Assembly: GCA_018969165.1 (NCBI GenBank)
Contig: JAGWYX010000195.1
Location: forward strand, 1-6,997
DNA: 6,997 bases
Reading direction: 5' to 3'
Origin: Verrucomicrobiota bacterium
Lineage (GTDB): Bacteria; Verrucomicrobiota; Verrucomicrobiia; Limisphaerales; JAGWYX01
The first letter of the stretch is position 1; each line of letters opens with the position of its first letter. The notes beneath the pieces were generated by a model that saw only the letters and a program-made list of their open reading frames with translations, did no database searches and was not told the DNA's origin. A program made the translations under genes and the position numbers. Shown in pieces: positions 1 to 6,822 of the stretch.

Positions 1-249
1 ACCAAAATCCCCTTCCTGGGCGATCTCCCCGTCGTGGGCCTGGCCTTCCGTCACGAGGACAAGCTGCGGACCAAACAGAACCTCATGATCTTTATCACGC
101 CCACCGTCATCCAGGATTCGGACTTCCAGCCGACCAAGACCGAATTCCTGAAGGCACCCGTGCCGCGCGAGTTCCTCGATAACGACGTCAAACCGGGCAT
201 GGGCGCCCCGGCGAAATTCAGCAAGGACAAACCGCTGCTGGATCAGTAA
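1..249 (+). CDS. Secretin C-terminal fragment (GspD/PilQ-like outer-membrane channel), 5' end outside window
   Basis: The frame is open from base 1 and ends at TAA 247-249, giving the last 82 residues of a longer protein. It starts 'TKIPFLGDLPVVGLAFR' and continues to 'KQNLMIFITPTVI'. This pairing (I/V-P-x-L-G-D-x-P-x-x-G-x-x-F, then N-L-x-I-F-I-T-P) marks the C-terminal end of the secretin barrel domain in GspD, PulD and PilQ proteins. Secretins form large gated multimers in the outer membrane that release folded proteins or pili. After the barrel come about 45 hydrophilic residues rich in Lys, Pro and Asp, in the position of the tail that in some secretins binds a pilotin; no specific pilotin motif is recognisable. 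The next gene begins 16 bases downstream, so the two may be co-transcribed. The fragment cannot tell a type II secretin from a type IV pilus secretin. The secretin call is firm; the subtype is open. Confidence 0.9.
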   Translation, partial: TKIPFLGDLPVVGLAFRHEDKLRTKQNLMIFITPTVIQDSDFQPTKTEFLKAPVPREFLDNDVKPGMGAPAKFSKDKPLLDQ

Positions 250-265
250 ACCCGGCGAGACCCCC

Positions 266-3200
266 GTGCGACGCTCCCAGCCGATGCTCATGACTGTCAA
301 GAACCAAAGGGGCCTGTGCCTGCTGGCGTTAGCCACCGGGATCGCGTTGCTGGCCACCGCCCAGGTCCTCCGGGCCGATGGCACCGTCACGACCCTCGGC
401 GGCGCGGGCGCCGGTTGGGCCGACGGTAATACCTTCGAACTGTCGCTATTCGACAACCCGGCGGGCGTCGCGGCGGATAACGCCGGGAACCTGCTCGTGG
501 CAGACCGGGACAACAACGCCATCCGCCTGATCACCGCGGTGGGCGACGACGCCAACAGCCAGACGATCACCATCTTGTCGAATCTGCCCAGCCCGCTGGC
601 CGTCACCTTCGACGCCGCGACCAATTTCTATGTGCTGACGGCCGGCGACGGCCTGGTCCGCCAGTACAACAGCTTCGGCAATTTCATCACCCACTGGCCG
701 GCCTTGACCAAACCGACCGCGCTCGCGATCGATGCCCGCACCAACATCTACGTGACGCTGTTGAACGGCGCCGTCGTAAAGTTGAACCCGACCAACTCCG
801 CCGCGCCGCCCGTCGTGGTTGAACCGAGCGGCACCTTCAATCAGCCGCAAGGCATCGCGGCCTTGAGCAGCGGCCAGTTGGCCGTCAGTGACACCGGCAA
901 CCACGCCGTCCAGCTCGTCAACCCCCTCACCGGCGCCGTCCAACTACTGGCCGGCGGCAACGGACCGGGTTACACCAACGGACCGCCTCCCTACGCCGCG
1001 TTCAATCAGCCCTGGCAACTCTTCCAGGCCCCCAATGGCGCCATCGTCGTCGCCGACCGCGGCAATAACCGGGTACGCGTGATCTTGATCAATGGCGCGG
1101 TCACGAATCTATATGGTGTCTCGACCAACCAGTGGGACTACGGCCCGGGTTTGTTCCCCGGTTGGTACGATGGGGTCGGCGCGGATTTCGGCACCAACGC
1201 CGCCGCTTGCCGCGATCCGGTCGGCGTCACAGTCGATCGCGCGGGGGTGGTCTATACTACCGAGGATTACTACCACCTCCTCCGCGAAGTCACCGGCTCG
1301 GGCTTGACCGGCGCCAGTGGCGCCGGCGGTTCCACCTCCAACACCGTGGTCGTCCTGCCGCCCACCTTCAGTCCCAACTCCGGTTACTTCCCGATGGGCC
1401 AGACCATCACCGTCTCCAACCTCAACAATAGCCTCTTCTTCAACCCGACCGTCTATTACACCACCGACGGCACCGACCCGACCACCAACAGTCTCCAGCT
1501 AGCGCTCACCAACAACCTGGGGGTCATCCTGTGGCACAATTCCACCAACGACCTCACCGCGCTCAAGCTCAAGGCCTTCATCGGCAGCTTCGCCAGCGCC
1601 ACCGTCAGCGGCCTGTCGGCCGCCACCAACACCGTCGGCATCCCGCCCAGCCTTAACGGCAACGTCCTCGCCGGTATCGGCTCCACCATCGTGCTGCCCG
1701 TCGTCGTCAACCTCGGCTCTAACCAAACGCTGGCTTCGATCCAATACCGGTTGGATTTGACACCCGAAGAATCTCCCCCCGGCCATTTCGCCCCGAACAT
1801 CCCCACGGCGCTCCTGCAAGTTTTGCCCCTCGCGACGAACGACTTCATCCCGCTCACCGGCCCTAGCGCGTCCGGTGGCAGCGCCCAGTTCGGCTTTTAC
1901 TCGCAGTCCTCGACCAACACCACCACCGGCCAGGTCACCAATCAAATCGGCATCCTGTCGTCCCCGAGCGTTCCCTTCACGCTCAGGAATTTCGGCGCCG
2001 TTGGCCTGCTGGCGGTGCCAATCCCCGCCACCGCGCAGCCTGGCGACCGCTATCGCCTCGAGTTGAAGTTCCCCGAAGGGACCTCCGACGCCAACCAGGC
2101 CTCCGTGCCACTGGCGAGTCTGCCGGACCTCGAGATCGTGGTCTCCACCAATGTCTGCTACCTGGTCGGCGATACCGCGCCCAGTTTCTGGTACAACGCC
2201 GAGACCGGCACCGGCTTTGGGGAAGGCAACATCAGCAACGACGACGTCAACAACGTCTTCCTCGCCTCGCTGGGTGTCCGCGTCCCGTTCCCGTTCACCG
2301 ACCTCTTCGACGCGATGGACGTTTTCCCCGAAGACACCCCGACCGCTGCCGGCGGCGATGGCCGGATTCGATTCCTGGATTGGCAGATCACACTCGACCG
2401 CGCCCTGCGGTTCCAGACCAATAATTGGATGCGCTATTGGGGCCCCGGCGGCGTTCGGGTCACATCCGCCGCCACCCTGACCGGGTCGGCGGACACCCCG
2501 GCCGAGAAGATCAGCGATCCCCTGCCGGGGGTGGTGTGGGTGCGCCAGGCCCTCCTCCGCGCCGGCGCCGTGCCCGCCGCCGTGCCTGGCACTTCGGTCA
2601 ACGTGCCGATTTACCTCAACGTCGCGCCCGGCGCCAGCGTGGCCGGGATGGAATTCAGCGTCGTGATCACCAACTCGACCCCGGGCGCCGCGCAGGTTTC
2701 CTCCCCCGTGACCTTTTCCCCCGCGCCGGCCCTGGGAATTCCCGCCCCCCAGCAGACGGTGACCCTGGCGCCCAACGGCGCGGGCTGGGCCTGGTCGGAT
2801 CCCTCATTTGACCCTCCGCTGGAGGGCAGCAACCTCGTCGGCCAAGTATCCTTCACCTTGCCCTCCGACGCGCCGGCGACCAGCCTCTACACCGTGCAAT
2901 TCGTCGCCGCCGACGGCGCCCCGGCCCCGACGAACAACACCTACTTCCAATACGACTTCGAAACCAGCCCCGGCGCGGTCGCCGTCCGCTCGACCAACCT
3001 GCCGCCACCCGCCATCACCTCCGTCGAGTGGCGCACCAACTTCTTCGGCTCGGCCGACAACCCGCTGGCGGCCGACAACGCGGACCCGGACGGCGACGGC
3101 ATGCCGAACTGGGCTGAATACCTGGCCGGTACCAACCCGACCAATGCCCTGTCCCGCCTGCAATTGGCGCCGCTGGTGGTCCAGACCAACGGCGCCGTGG

Positions 3201-3379
3201 TCTTGCGCTGGCTCTCGGCGCCTTACCGGGCGTATGCGGTCGAGACCGCTCCCAGCCCGACTGGGGCAAACTGGTCGGCCGTCGCCACCAATGTGCTGGG
3301 AACCGGAGACTACTTGCAGATCGTGGACACCAACTCCGCCGCTATCACCCGATTCTATCGGGTGCGGCTGCAACCGTAA
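266..3379 (+). CDS. Large exported multidomain protein: six-bladed NHL propeller, chitobiase-C-like, cohesin-like/dockerin-like/cohesin-like modules, EF-hand loop
   Basis: The protein has 1037 residues from GTG 266, which follows a weak purine patch (GGCGAGA, 254-260). ATG 290 would give a tidier signal peptide (short n-region with Lys and Arg, hydrophobic 'GLCLLALATGIALLATA', likely cleavage after 'LRA', residue 37), so the start is uncertain. Residues 62-343 carry six NHL-type units of the form F-x-x-P-x-G-[VI]-A...G-x-[LI]-x-V-[AS]-D-x-x-N-x-x-[VI], enough for one six-bladed propeller. Residues 365-450 resemble the chitobiase/hexosaminidase C-terminal module ('VYYTTDGTDPT'). Residues 460-627 and 772-908 look cohesin-like, each opening with a G-[ST]-x-[IV]-x-[LV]-P-[VI] strand. 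Residues 634-732 form a dockerin-like pair of loops ('GEGNISNDDVNN' and 'GGDGRIRFLDWQ'). D940-E951 is a complete EF-hand loop (Asp 1, 3, 5, Asn 9, Glu 12). The tail ends 'FYRVRLQP'. No catalytic site is visible; a surface or matrix protein is inferred. Open frame and export are firm, fold labels moderate. Confidence 0.9.
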   Translation: MRRSQPMLMTVKNQRGLCLLALATGIALLATAQVLRADGTVTTLGGAGAGWADGNTFELSLFDNPAGVAADNAGNLLVADRDNNAIRLITAVGDDANSQTITILSNLPSPLAVTFDAATNFYVLTAGDGLVRQYNSFGNFITHWPALTKPTALAIDARTNIYVTLLNGAVVKLNPTNSAAPPVVVEPSGTFNQPQGIAALSSGQLAVSDTGNHAVQLVNPLTGAVQLLAGGNGPGYTNGPPPYAAFNQPWQLFQAPNGAIVVADRGNNRVRVILINGAVTNLYGVSTNQWDYGPGLFPGWYDGVGADFGTNAAACRDPVGVTVDRAGVVYTTEDYYHLLREVTGSGLTGASGAGGSTSNTVVVLPPTFSPNSGYFPMGQTITVSNLNNSLFFNPTVYYTTDGTDPTTNSLQLALTNNLGVILWHNSTNDLTALKLKAFIGSFASATVSGLSAATNTVGIPPSLNGNVLAGIGSTIVLPVVVNLGSNQTLASIQYRLDLTPEESPPGHFAPNIPTALLQVLPLATNDFIPLTGPSASGGSAQFGFYSQSSTNTTTGQVTNQIGILSSPSVPFTLRNFGAVGLLAVPIPATAQPGDRYRLELKFPEGTSDANQASVPLASLPDLEIVVSTNVCYLVGDTAPSFWYNAETGTGFGEGNISNDDVNNVFLASLGVRVPFPFTDLFDAMDVFPEDTPTAAGGDGRIRFLDWQITLDRALRFQTNNWMRYWGPGGVRVTSAATLTGSADTPAEKISDPLPGVVWVRQALLRAGAVPAAVPGTSVNVPIYLNVAPGASVAGMEFSVVITNSTPGAAQVSSPVTFSPAPALGIPAPQQTVTLAPNGAGWAWSDPSFDPPLEGSNLVGQVSFTLPSDAPATSLYTVQFVAADGAPAPTNNTYFQYDFETSPGAVAVRSTNLPPPAITSVEWRTNFFGSADNPLAADNADPDGDGMPNWAEYLAGTNPTNALSRLQLAPLVVQTNGAVVLRWLSAPYRAYAVETAPSPTGANWSAVATNVLGTGDYLQIVDTNSAAITRFYRVRLQP

Positions 3380-3422
3380 GCCCGAGTAATGAGCGCCGAC
3401 CAGCGAACCCTGCCGAATTAGC

Positions 3423-3451
3423 TTGAAAAAATAAGGTAATTACCCCATAAA
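3423..3451 (+). promoter_or_regulatory. Candidate sigma70-type promoter for the second large exported protein
   Basis: TTGAAA (3423-3428, 5 of 6 to TTGACA) and CATAAA (3446-3451, 4 of 6 to TATAAT) are separated by exactly 17 bases. They lie in the only clearly AT-rich patch of the window, 22 bases before ATG 3473. Transcription would start near 3458 and leave a leader of about 15 bases, consistent with no Shine-Dalgarno sequence before the start. An A/T-rich patch alone can create such matches, and promoter consensus in this group is not well known to me. Confidence 0.4.
3435..3444. promoter_or_regulatory. Perfect 10-bp palindrome GGTAATTACC inside the candidate promoter spacer
   Basis: GGTAATTACC equals its own reverse complement and lies wholly between the candidate -35 and -10 boxes. 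This is where a dimeric repressor, or a spacer-binding activator, would act. No regulator gene is in the window and no second copy was noticed upstream of the other genes. It could be a chance palindrome. Confidence 0.3.
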
Positions 3452-3472
3452 CCCACAACAAACTTCTGACCT

Positions 3473-6400
3473 ATGAAAAAATACCTCACCTTGGCGTTCT
3501 TGGCCTCAGGAGTGTTCGCCCTTAACCTCGACGCCCAAAGCCTCGGCCTCGTCATCACCAACGGGTTGTTCGAGGCTAGTGGCGTGGCGGTCGATGCCAC
3601 CAATAATTATTTCGTCACGGACAGCGGCAATAACCGCATTGTCAAGTATAACCCGGTGACGGGCGCGATCACCCAGCTCGCCGGCACCTGGAATTTTGCC
3701 CCCGGCACCAACGACGGCGCCGGGATTCTCGCCAGCTTCCTCAACCCGCAGGGCATTGTCTTCTCCGCCGCCCGCGGCGGCTTCGTCGTCTCGGACTCCG
3801 GGAACCACACCCTCCGCCTGGTCACCCTGGCCGGCACGGTCAGCACCTTGGCCGGCCAACCGGGAGCGCCCGGATACAGCGATAATGCCATCGGCACGCT
3901 GGCCCAGTTCGACGATCCCGCCGGCCTGGCCATCGACAACACGACGGGCAACATCTACATCGCCGACCTGATCAACGGCGTCATCCGCATGCTCAGCCCG
4001 GCCAACAACGTCACCACGGTCGCCACCGGCGGCACCAAGTTCAACCGCCCCTCCGCCGTCGCGTTCGATAGCGCCAGCGGCAACCTCTACGTCGCCGACA
4101 CCTGGAACAACGCCATCGCCGTCGTCGCCGGCGGCGCCGTCACGCGCATCGCCGGCAGCGGCTCGCCCAACGTCTCCGGCGCCACCGACAGTCCCCTGGG
4201 CACCAGCGCGCTGTTCTTCCACCCGCGCGGCCTGCTGTGGGTCGGCGGCGCGACCGGGCTGTTGGTGAGTGATACGGACAACGGCCTGATCCGGCGCGTC
4301 TATTCCAACCCGATCCTCCCCGGCAATTACTCGACCGCCACCTACGTGACCAATAACGCGACCGGCGCGCCCCTGCTCAAGCCGACCGGGCTGGCGGAGG
4401 ATAACAACGGCATCTTCCTGGTGGCCGACCAGGGCACCGACGCCACCGGTCCGTCCAAAGTCTGGTCCATTATGGTGGGGCAGGCCCTGCCGCCCGTGTC
4501 GGCGCCGCAGATCGGGGCCCTCACCCTTACCAACGATATCGGCAGTGGGCTGGTCACCCTCCAGTTCAACCAGATCGCCGGCACCGCCACTTTCAATAAC
4601 GACCGCGTGATCGGCATCCTGACCACCGATTCCAACCCGGGCGTGCAAACCTTTTACACCCTCGGGCCGACCACCAATGTCCCGCCACCGCCCACCCAGG
4701 TCCAAGGCTCGGTGCCGCCAGGTTTCAATCTGACCGACAAATCGCTGCCGCCGACGATTGTTAACCCAACCCAGCCGGACCTGACGATCCAGGCCTACAG
4801 CACGGCCCAGGGACGCGTGGCCAGCCCGGTCGTCACCGCCCGCATCCAATTCCAATGCGCGGCGCCAACCATCAACGGTATCGACCCGAGTTCGTTCACC
4901 TTGACCGAGATCACCACCAACGCGCAGCTCTGGTACACCACCGACGGCTCGATCCCGACGAACCAACCTCCCTCCCAGCTCTACGGCGGCGGTCCGCTCA
5001 ATGTTGTCAATGGCACCAATGACGTCGTCTTCAACGTCGTGGCTTTCAAGAGCGGTTACAGCGAGAGTGGCGAGGTCTCCCAGACCTTCCATTTCAGCGA
5101 CATTCAAAACAGCTTCCTCGGCTTCACCCACGGTTTCAACGCCGGGATCGGCGCGACCCTGGTTGTCCCCGTGCAGGTCAAGCTCAATAGCACCAATGTC
5201 CTTAAATCACTCCAGTTCCGCATCGAGGTCACGCCGGCCGCCGGCACCCCGCCACCGATCTCGACCCAGATGCGCAACATCGTCATCACGACCAATGATT
5301 TTGTCCAGATCACCCCGCCCGCCACCAACGCCCCGGTCTCGAGCACTTACCAGAATGGACCCACGACCGGCGTGAGCATTGCTTACTTGGGTCAGAATAC
5401 CGGCTTTAACGCCGCCGGCTCGATGACCGTCGCGCTCGTCGCCATCCCCATCCCCGGCACCGCCGCGGCCGGCAATACCTACACGCTGGCCTGCGTCCAG
5501 CCGTCGGGCACTTCGGACGGCGTGCAAACCGCCGTCGCGATGGCGCCGTTTGCCAATCAGTCCATCACCATCACCAATATTCCTTACACCGTCGGTGACT
5601 CGGCGCCCGGCAACTTTTACAACGCCGGCGATTTCGGCAATGGCAACCTCAACAACAACGACGTCAACAACGCCCTGGCCGCCTCGCTCGGCCTGCGCGT
5701 GCCGTACACGTTCAGCGACGCCTTCGATGCCATGGACGCCTTCCCGGTGGATACCACCACCTCGGTCGGCGGTGATGGCCAGATTCGCTACCTGGACTGG
5801 CAGGTCATTCTCAACCGCTCGCTCCGGCTGGACACCAACGATTGGATTCGGATGTGGTCGGCCGGCGGCGTGCGGGTCAACGCCCACACCAACCTCAACA
5901 GCGCCCCCGACCTGCCCGCCCAGTCCTCCAGCGCGGATGCCGGCAGCGGCCTGATCACCCTCAACGGTGTCAAACTGCAAAATGTCAATGCCCAGGTCGG
6001 CGTCGTTCCCCAAGGTAACGTCAACCCCGGCACCGTGGCCAACGTCCCGGTCTATGTGAATGTGACGCCAGGCTCCTCGTTGGCGGGCCTGCAATTCCTG
6101 GCCACCGTCCAGCCTGCTGGCGGCGCGCCGGCCCTGACGCAGCCGGTCCAGTTCGTGCCGGCCACGGGCGTGCCCGCCCCCATCGCACCGGCCTTGTCCG
6201 CCAACCAGGCGGGCGGCGGTTGGCCGGCCTTGACCACCACCAACTCGTTCGCCGCGCCGCTCACCGGCAGCAACCTGCTCGGTGTGGTGAGCATTCCGAT
6301 CCCAAGCACCGCCCAGGCCGGTCAGGCTTATGTCGTCGCCATCGTCAACGCCGACGGCGCGCCGAACCTGACCACGCAATACAACTTCGCCGTCAGCAGC

Positions 6401-6637
6401 GGATCGGTCGCCGTCCAGGCGCCGGCACTCCAACCGACCCTGCCCGCCGTCAGCGGCTTCAAGCTCGACTGGTTCGGCGATGCCGGGCAAATCTACACCA
6501 TCGAGTCGTCCTCCGACCTGCTGAATTGGAGCGTGGTCGGCCAAAACTTGCATGGACAAGGCGCGACGATGGAATTCACCGACCCGAATGCGTCCGACGG
6601 CAACCGCTTCTATCGCGTCCATACCCAGGCGCCGTGA
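3473..6637 (+). CDS. Large exported multidomain protein, paralogue of the preceding gene: six-bladed NHL propeller, chitobiase-C-like, cohesin-like/dockerin-like/cohesin-like modules
   Basis: The protein has 1054 residues from ATG 3473. The signal peptide is clear: 'MKKYLTLAFLASGVFALN', likely cleaved between Ala21 and Gln22. Six NHL-type units lie at about 32-60, 89-118, 146-175, 190-219, 248-277 and 301-334, again one six-bladed propeller. Residues 345-460 are an extra region missing from the upstream paralogue, with part of a degenerate chitobiase-C-like pattern. Residues 463-542 are a clearer copy ('LWYTTDGSIPTN'). Cohesin-like modules occupy about 548-703 and 841-982. The dockerin-like module at 705-802 has loops 'GNGNLNNNDVNN' and 'GGDGQIRYLDWQ' and is about 60 % identical by hand count to the same module upstream. 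The C-terminal 60 residues ('IYTIESSSDLLNWSVVG', then 'FYRVH') are a Verrucomicrobia-style beta tail; the EF-hand loop of the upstream paralogue is absent. It lies 93 bases after the preceding gene, with its own candidate promoter and no visible Shine-Dalgarno. No enzymatic motif is visible; surface or extracellular binding or assembly is inferred. Confidence 0.93.
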   Translation: MKKYLTLAFLASGVFALNLDAQSLGLVITNGLFEASGVAVDATNNYFVTDSGNNRIVKYNPVTGAITQLAGTWNFAPGTNDGAGILASFLNPQGIVFSAARGGFVVSDSGNHTLRLVTLAGTVSTLAGQPGAPGYSDNAIGTLAQFDDPAGLAIDNTTGNIYIADLINGVIRMLSPANNVTTVATGGTKFNRPSAVAFDSASGNLYVADTWNNAIAVVAGGAVTRIAGSGSPNVSGATDSPLGTSALFFHPRGLLWVGGATGLLVSDTDNGLIRRVYSNPILPGNYSTATYVTNNATGAPLLKPTGLAEDNNGIFLVADQGTDATGPSKVWSIMVGQALPPVSAPQIGALTLTNDIGSGLVTLQFNQIAGTATFNNDRVIGILTTDSNPGVQTFYTLGPTTNVPPPPTQVQGSVPPGFNLTDKSLPPTIVNPTQPDLTIQAYSTAQGRVASPVVTARIQFQCAAPTINGIDPSSFTLTEITTNAQLWYTTDGSIPTNQPPSQLYGGGPLNVVNGTNDVVFNVVAFKSGYSESGEVSQTFHFSDIQNSFLGFTHGFNAGIGATLVVPVQVKLNSTNVLKSLQFRIEVTPAAGTPPPISTQMRNIVITTNDFVQITPPATNAPVSSTYQNGPTTGVSIAYLGQNTGFNAAGSMTVALVAIPIPGTAAAGNTYTLACVQPSGTSDGVQTAVAMAPFANQSITITNIPYTVGDSAPGNFYNAGDFGNGNLNNNDVNNALAASLGLRVPYTFSDAFDAMDAFPVDTTTSVGGDGQIRYLDWQVILNRSLRLDTNDWIRMWSAGGVRVNAHTNLNSAPDLPAQSSSADAGSGLITLNGVKLQNVNAQVGVVPQGNVNPGTVANVPVYVNVTPGSSLAGLQFLATVQPAGGAPALTQPVQFVPATGVPAPIAPALSANQAGGGWPALTTTNSFAAPLTGSNLLGVVSIPIPSTAQAGQAYVVAIVNADGAPNLTTQYNFAVSSGSVAVQAPALQPTLPAVSGFKLDWFGDAGQIYTIESSSDLLNWSVVGQNLHGQGATMEFTDPNASDGNRFYRVHTQAP

Positions 6638-6652
6638 CCGGCGCACCCGGTC
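6636..6652 (+). terminator. Weak GC-rich hairpin overlapping the stop codon, possible terminator
   Basis: GACCGG (6636-6641) and CCGGTC (6647-6652) can pair as a six-base stem around the loop CGCAC. The stem overlaps the TGA stop (6635-6637). No T-tract follows, so it lacks the usual second half of an intrinsic terminator. In DNA this GC-rich, such a short stem could be chance. Confidence 0.2.
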
Positions 6653-6702
6653 CGGAGGCCACACGCGGGCCGGGGTCCGAGCCATGAAAGCCGGAACGTC
6701 CG

Positions 6703-6772
6703 GTAGCCGCCGACGTAAGTCGGCTCCGATCGCCACCGGGACAAGCGAGAGCGGGCTGACGTCCGCTGCTAC
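6703..6772. repeat. REPIN/BIME-like pair of inverted GTAG-headed palindromic elements
   Basis: Two elements face each other across the 70 bases. The first is GTAG (6703-6706) followed by the hairpin GCCGAC-GTAA-GTCGGC (6709-6724). The second, read on the - strand, is GTAG (6772-6769) followed by AGCGGAC-GTCA-GCCCGCT (6767-6750), with one G-T wobble. After GTAG the two share 15 of 21 aligned bases. A GTAG tetranucleotide 5' of a hairpin is the known recognition layout of REP elements mobilised by RAYT (TnpA-REP) transposases, and two in inverted orientation form a REPIN or BIME. The pair lies in the noncoding gap before the third paralogue, typical for such elements. No RAYT gene is in the window, so mobilisation would be in trans. 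Genome copy number, the decisive test, cannot be seen here. Confidence 0.6.
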
Positions 6773-6822
6773 CCGGTTCGTGGAACCCGCCGGGCCGATG
6801 ATTGATCGTTTTGAGCAGCCGC

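Noticed and set aside
446..943. Open frame on the - strand (165 codons) opposite the first propeller
   Set aside because: Lies wholly inside a well-supported + strand gene; composition is Gly/Arg/Val/Asp-rich with no motif.
2808..3389. Open frame on the + strand (193 codons) in another frame over the 3' part of the first large gene
   Set aside because: Pro/Arg/Thr/Ser-rich translation typical of a shifted frame in GC-rich DNA; the overlapped frame carries the EF-hand loop and conserved tail.
3380..3422. Search for a terminator after the first large gene
   Set aside because: No stable stem followed by a T-tract on the + strand. The A-run at 3426-3431 would be a T-tract only for - strand transcription, where no gene ends.
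3506..5131. Long open frame on the - strand (541 codons)
   Set aside because: Same reason: it mirrors the codons of the + strand gene, is low in complexity and has no recognisable domain or initiation context.
6691..6703. CCGG-AACGT-CCGG mini inverted repeat just before the REPIN-like pair
   Set aside because: A four-base stem in GC-rich DNA is expected by chance and it is not repeated on the other side.
5207..6736. Long open frame on the - strand (509 codons) opposite the second paralogue
   Set aside because: High G+C keeps stops rare on the opposite strand. The translation is Arg/Gly/Val/Asp-rich with no family motif, while the + strand frame has a signal peptide and recognisable modules.
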